DNA from: an uncultured Acidimicrobiaceae bacterium
GTDB taxonomy: Bacteria; Actinomycetota; Acidimicrobiia; Acidimicrobiales; Ilumatobacteraceae
NCBI GenBank assembly: GCA_903919215.1
Contig: CAIXHI010000287.1
Location: forward strand, 1 to 6,292
Reading direction: 5' to 3'
Length of the DNA stretch: 6,292 nt
A model generated the notes under the pieces. That model searched no databases. It saw only the letters and a program-made list of their open reading frames with translations, and had not been told where the DNA came from. Shown here in pieces: positions 4,790 through 6,292 of this stretch (the first letter of the stretch is position 1; each line of letters opens with the position of its first letter). The position numbers were made by a program, and so were the translations under genes.

Positions 4790-6262
4790 ATGACTGATCT
4801 GAAGTTCACTCCCGAGAAGCGTCTGCTCATCGACGGCCAGTTGGTCGCCGCTGAGAGCGGCAAAGAATTCGACAACATCAACCCGGCCAACGAGGAGGTG
4901 CTCGGCGGCGTCGCCGATGCATCGGCCGCCGACATGCAGCGGGCGATCAGGGCCGCCCGCCGCGCGTTCGACGAGACCGACTGGAGCACGAACCACGCGT
5001 TCCGTGCCAAGTGCCTGCTGCAGTTGCAGGATGCACTTGTCGCCGAGACCGAGGAGATCCGCGAAGAGCTGATCGCCGAGGTCGGCTCGCCGCGGATGGT
5101 CACGCACCTCGCGCAACTGGACGGTCCGCTGGCCGACGGCCTCAGGTGGCCGGCGGAGCAGATCGCCTCGTTCCCGTGGATCAAGGACATGGGGGTCGCC
5201 GAAATGTTCGGCATGAAGAGCCACCGTGAGATCCGCAAGGAAGCGATGGGCGTCGTCGGCGCGATCGTGCCGTGGAACTATCCGTTCGAGGTGACGATCA
5301 ACAAGATCGCCCAGATCCTCGCCACGGGCAACACCACGGTGCTCAAGCCGGCTCCCGACACGCCGTGGAACGCGACGCGTCTGGGTCGTCTGGTGGCGGA
5401 GAAGACCGACATTCCGGCCGGTGTGTTCAACGTGGTCACGTCCAGCGACCACCTCGTCGGCGAAGAGTTGACGCTGTCGCCGCTGGTCGACTTGATCTCG
5501 TTCACCGGCAGCACTGTCACCGGTAAGCGGATCATGGAGAAGGGCGCCGCCACGCTCAAGCGTGTGTTCCTGGAGCTCGGTGGCAAGAGCGCGATGATCG
5601 TGCTCGACGACGCCGACCTGCAGGCCGTCGTGCCGATGGGAGCCGCCGTGTGCATGCACGCTGGCCAGGGCTGCGCGATGCAGACCCGCATGCTCCTGCC
5701 GCGCTCACGGTACGAAGAGGGCGTCGAACTGATCAAGATGGGGATGAGCTTCGTGCCCTACGGTGATCCGCAGGATCCGGCCAACATGATGGGCCCACTC
5801 GTCAGCCAGAAGCAGCGCGACCGTGTCCTCGGCTACATCCAGAAGGGTGTCGACGAGGGTGCCACGTTGGTGATGGGTGGCGGCAAGCCGGCACACCTGC
5901 CCAAGGGTTGGTTCGTCGAGCCGACGTTGTTCATCGACGTCGACAACTCGATGACGATCGCCCGTGAGGAGATCTTCGGGCCCGTGCTGACGGTGATGCC
6001 GTACGACGACGACGATCACGCGATCCGCATCGCCAACGACAGCAACTACGGTCTGTCGGGTTCGGTGTTCGGTAGTCACGAGCGAGCGATGAACGTCGCC
6101 GCCAGAATCCGCACCGGTTCCATCGGCGTCAACGGCGGCGTGTGGTACGGCGCCGACATGCCGTACGGCGGCTACAAGGACAGCGGTATCGGCCGTCAGA
6201 ACGGCATCGAGGGTTTCGAGCAGTACCTCGAGACCAAGATCCTCGCCTACCCGGCGGGCTGA
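4790..6262 (+). CDS. Aldehyde dehydrogenase family protein (NAD(P)-dependent)
   Basis: The 490-residue product has normal full length for the non-acylating aldehyde dehydrogenase superfamily, oxidising an aldehyde to a carboxylate with NAD(P)+ in the cytoplasm. The N-terminus LLIDGQLVAAESGKEFDNINPANEEVL (12-38) is standard. N163 in VPWNYPF stabilises the thiohemiacetal intermediate, K186 in VLKPAP contacts the cofactor, FTGSTVTG (238-245) is the Rossmann turn, E262 in LELGGKS is the general base, and C295 in GQGCAMQTR is the nucleophile. E394 in EEIFGPV and the MPYGGYKDSGIGR motif (457-469) are also present. Nothing is missing, so the enzyme should be active. It follows an alcohol-oxidising SDR in one operon, which suits alcohol-to-acid oxidation, although another aldehyde source is possible. 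The substrate cannot be read. Its stop overlaps the next start by one base (TGATG). Confidence 0.94.
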   Translation: MTDLKFTPEKRLLIDGQLVAAESGKEFDNINPANEEVLGGVADASAADMQRAIRAARRAFDETDWSTNHAFRAKCLLQLQDALVAETEEIREELIAEVGSPRMVTHLAQLDGPLADGLRWPAEQIASFPWIKDMGVAEMFGMKSHREIRKEAMGVVGAIVPWNYPFEVTINKIAQILATGNTTVLKPAPDTPWNATRLGRLVAEKTDIPAGVFNVVTSSDHLVGEELTLSPLVDLISFTGSTVTGKRIMEKGAATLKRVFLELGGKSAMIVLDDADLQAVVPMGAAVCMHAGQGCAMQTRMLLPRSRYEEGVELIKMGMSFVPYGDPQDPANMMGPLVSQKQRDRVLGYIQKGVDEGATLVMGGGKPAHLPKGWFVEPTLFIDVDNSMTIAREEIFGPVLTVMPYDDDDHAIRIANDSNYGLSGSVFGSHERAMNVAARIRTGSIGVNGGVWYGADMPYGGYKDSGIGRQNGIEGFEQYLETKILAYPAG

Positions 6263-6292
6263 TGTCGGTCTCGATCGACCTCTCTGGTCGCC
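6262..6292 (+). CDS. Start of a further gene, probably another SDR (truncated by window edge)
   Basis: The ATG at 6262-6264 shares its A with the TGA stop of the ALDH gene, an arrangement typical of translational coupling. Only ten full codons are visible, reading MSVSIDLSGR. The pattern of short polar start, then (I)DLSGR, is a common opening of short-chain dehydrogenases just before the VALVTGxxxGxG Rossmann motif, so a second SDR is likely. This rests on very few residues; the coupling to ALDH is better supported than the family name. Confidence 0.55.
   Translation, partial: MSVSIDLSGR

Noticed and set aside
4757..5659. 300-codon minus-strand open frame opposite the ALDH gene
   Set aside because: It lies wholly within the well-supported ALDH, and its His/Arg/Asp-rich translation shows no family motif. 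The same applies to the 231-codon frame at 3905-4600 opposite the SDR.
1..6292. CRISPR arrays, tRNA or rRNA genes, insertion sequences, attachment sites
   Set aside because: Apart from the two 21-bp copies there are no regular direct repeats. I saw no tRNA-like fold with conserved T-loop sequence and no transposase motif. The HNH fragment is an ordinary chromosomal family and by itself does not mark a mobile element.

Overview
The window is GC-rich (visibly well above 60 %) with dense, long coding frames. It looks like actinobacterial chromosome. The combination of a DUF222/13E12-type HNH protein, an F420-type luciferase-like oxidoreductase and a mycofactocin-type short-chain dehydrogenase points to an actinomycete or a member of the Acidimicrobiia. 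That placement is inference from gene content only.

Layout: (1) 1-254, the C-terminal end of an HNH endonuclease domain protein. (2) 255-359, an intergenic region with a small GC hairpin, two imperfect 21-bp tandem repeats and a perfect 14-bp palindrome. (3) 360-1535 (+), a thiolase. (4) 1552-2619 (-), an LLM-class, probably F420-dependent, oxidoreductase, convergent with the thiolase. (5) 2638-3708 (+), an APH/ACAD10-like phosphotransferase, divergent from the LLM gene with only 18 bp between start codons. (6) 3709-3892, a non-coding leader with a possible promoter and a foldable 5' UTR. (7) 3893-4747 (+), a mycofactocin-type SDR. (8) 4790-6262 (+), an NAD(P)-type aldehyde dehydrogenase. (9) 6262 to the window end (+), the first ten codons of another gene that begins like an SDR, overlapping the ALDH stop by one base. 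Genes 7-9 form one operon.

How the genes may work together: alcohol oxidation (SDRs), aldehyde oxidation (ALDH), F420-linked redox (LLM protein), phosphorylation of a small or acyl-CoA-linked hydroxyl (ACAD10-like kinase) and thiolytic cleavage (thiolase) together resemble a catabolic module for a hydroxylated, lipid-like or alicyclic substrate. The substrate cannot be read from the sequence.

The most notable signal is regulatory. The same inverted repeat, TGACAC-N2-GTGTCA, occurs exactly twice: just before the thiolase start and in the LLM/kinase divergent promoter. A degraded relative overlaps a possible -10 box before the SDR operon. This suggests one unseen regulator, probably a dimeric repressor of TetR type, controlling all three transcription units. 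The thiolase, LLM and kinase genes lack clear Shine-Dalgarno sequences and may be leaderless, whereas the SDR and ALDH genes have good ones.
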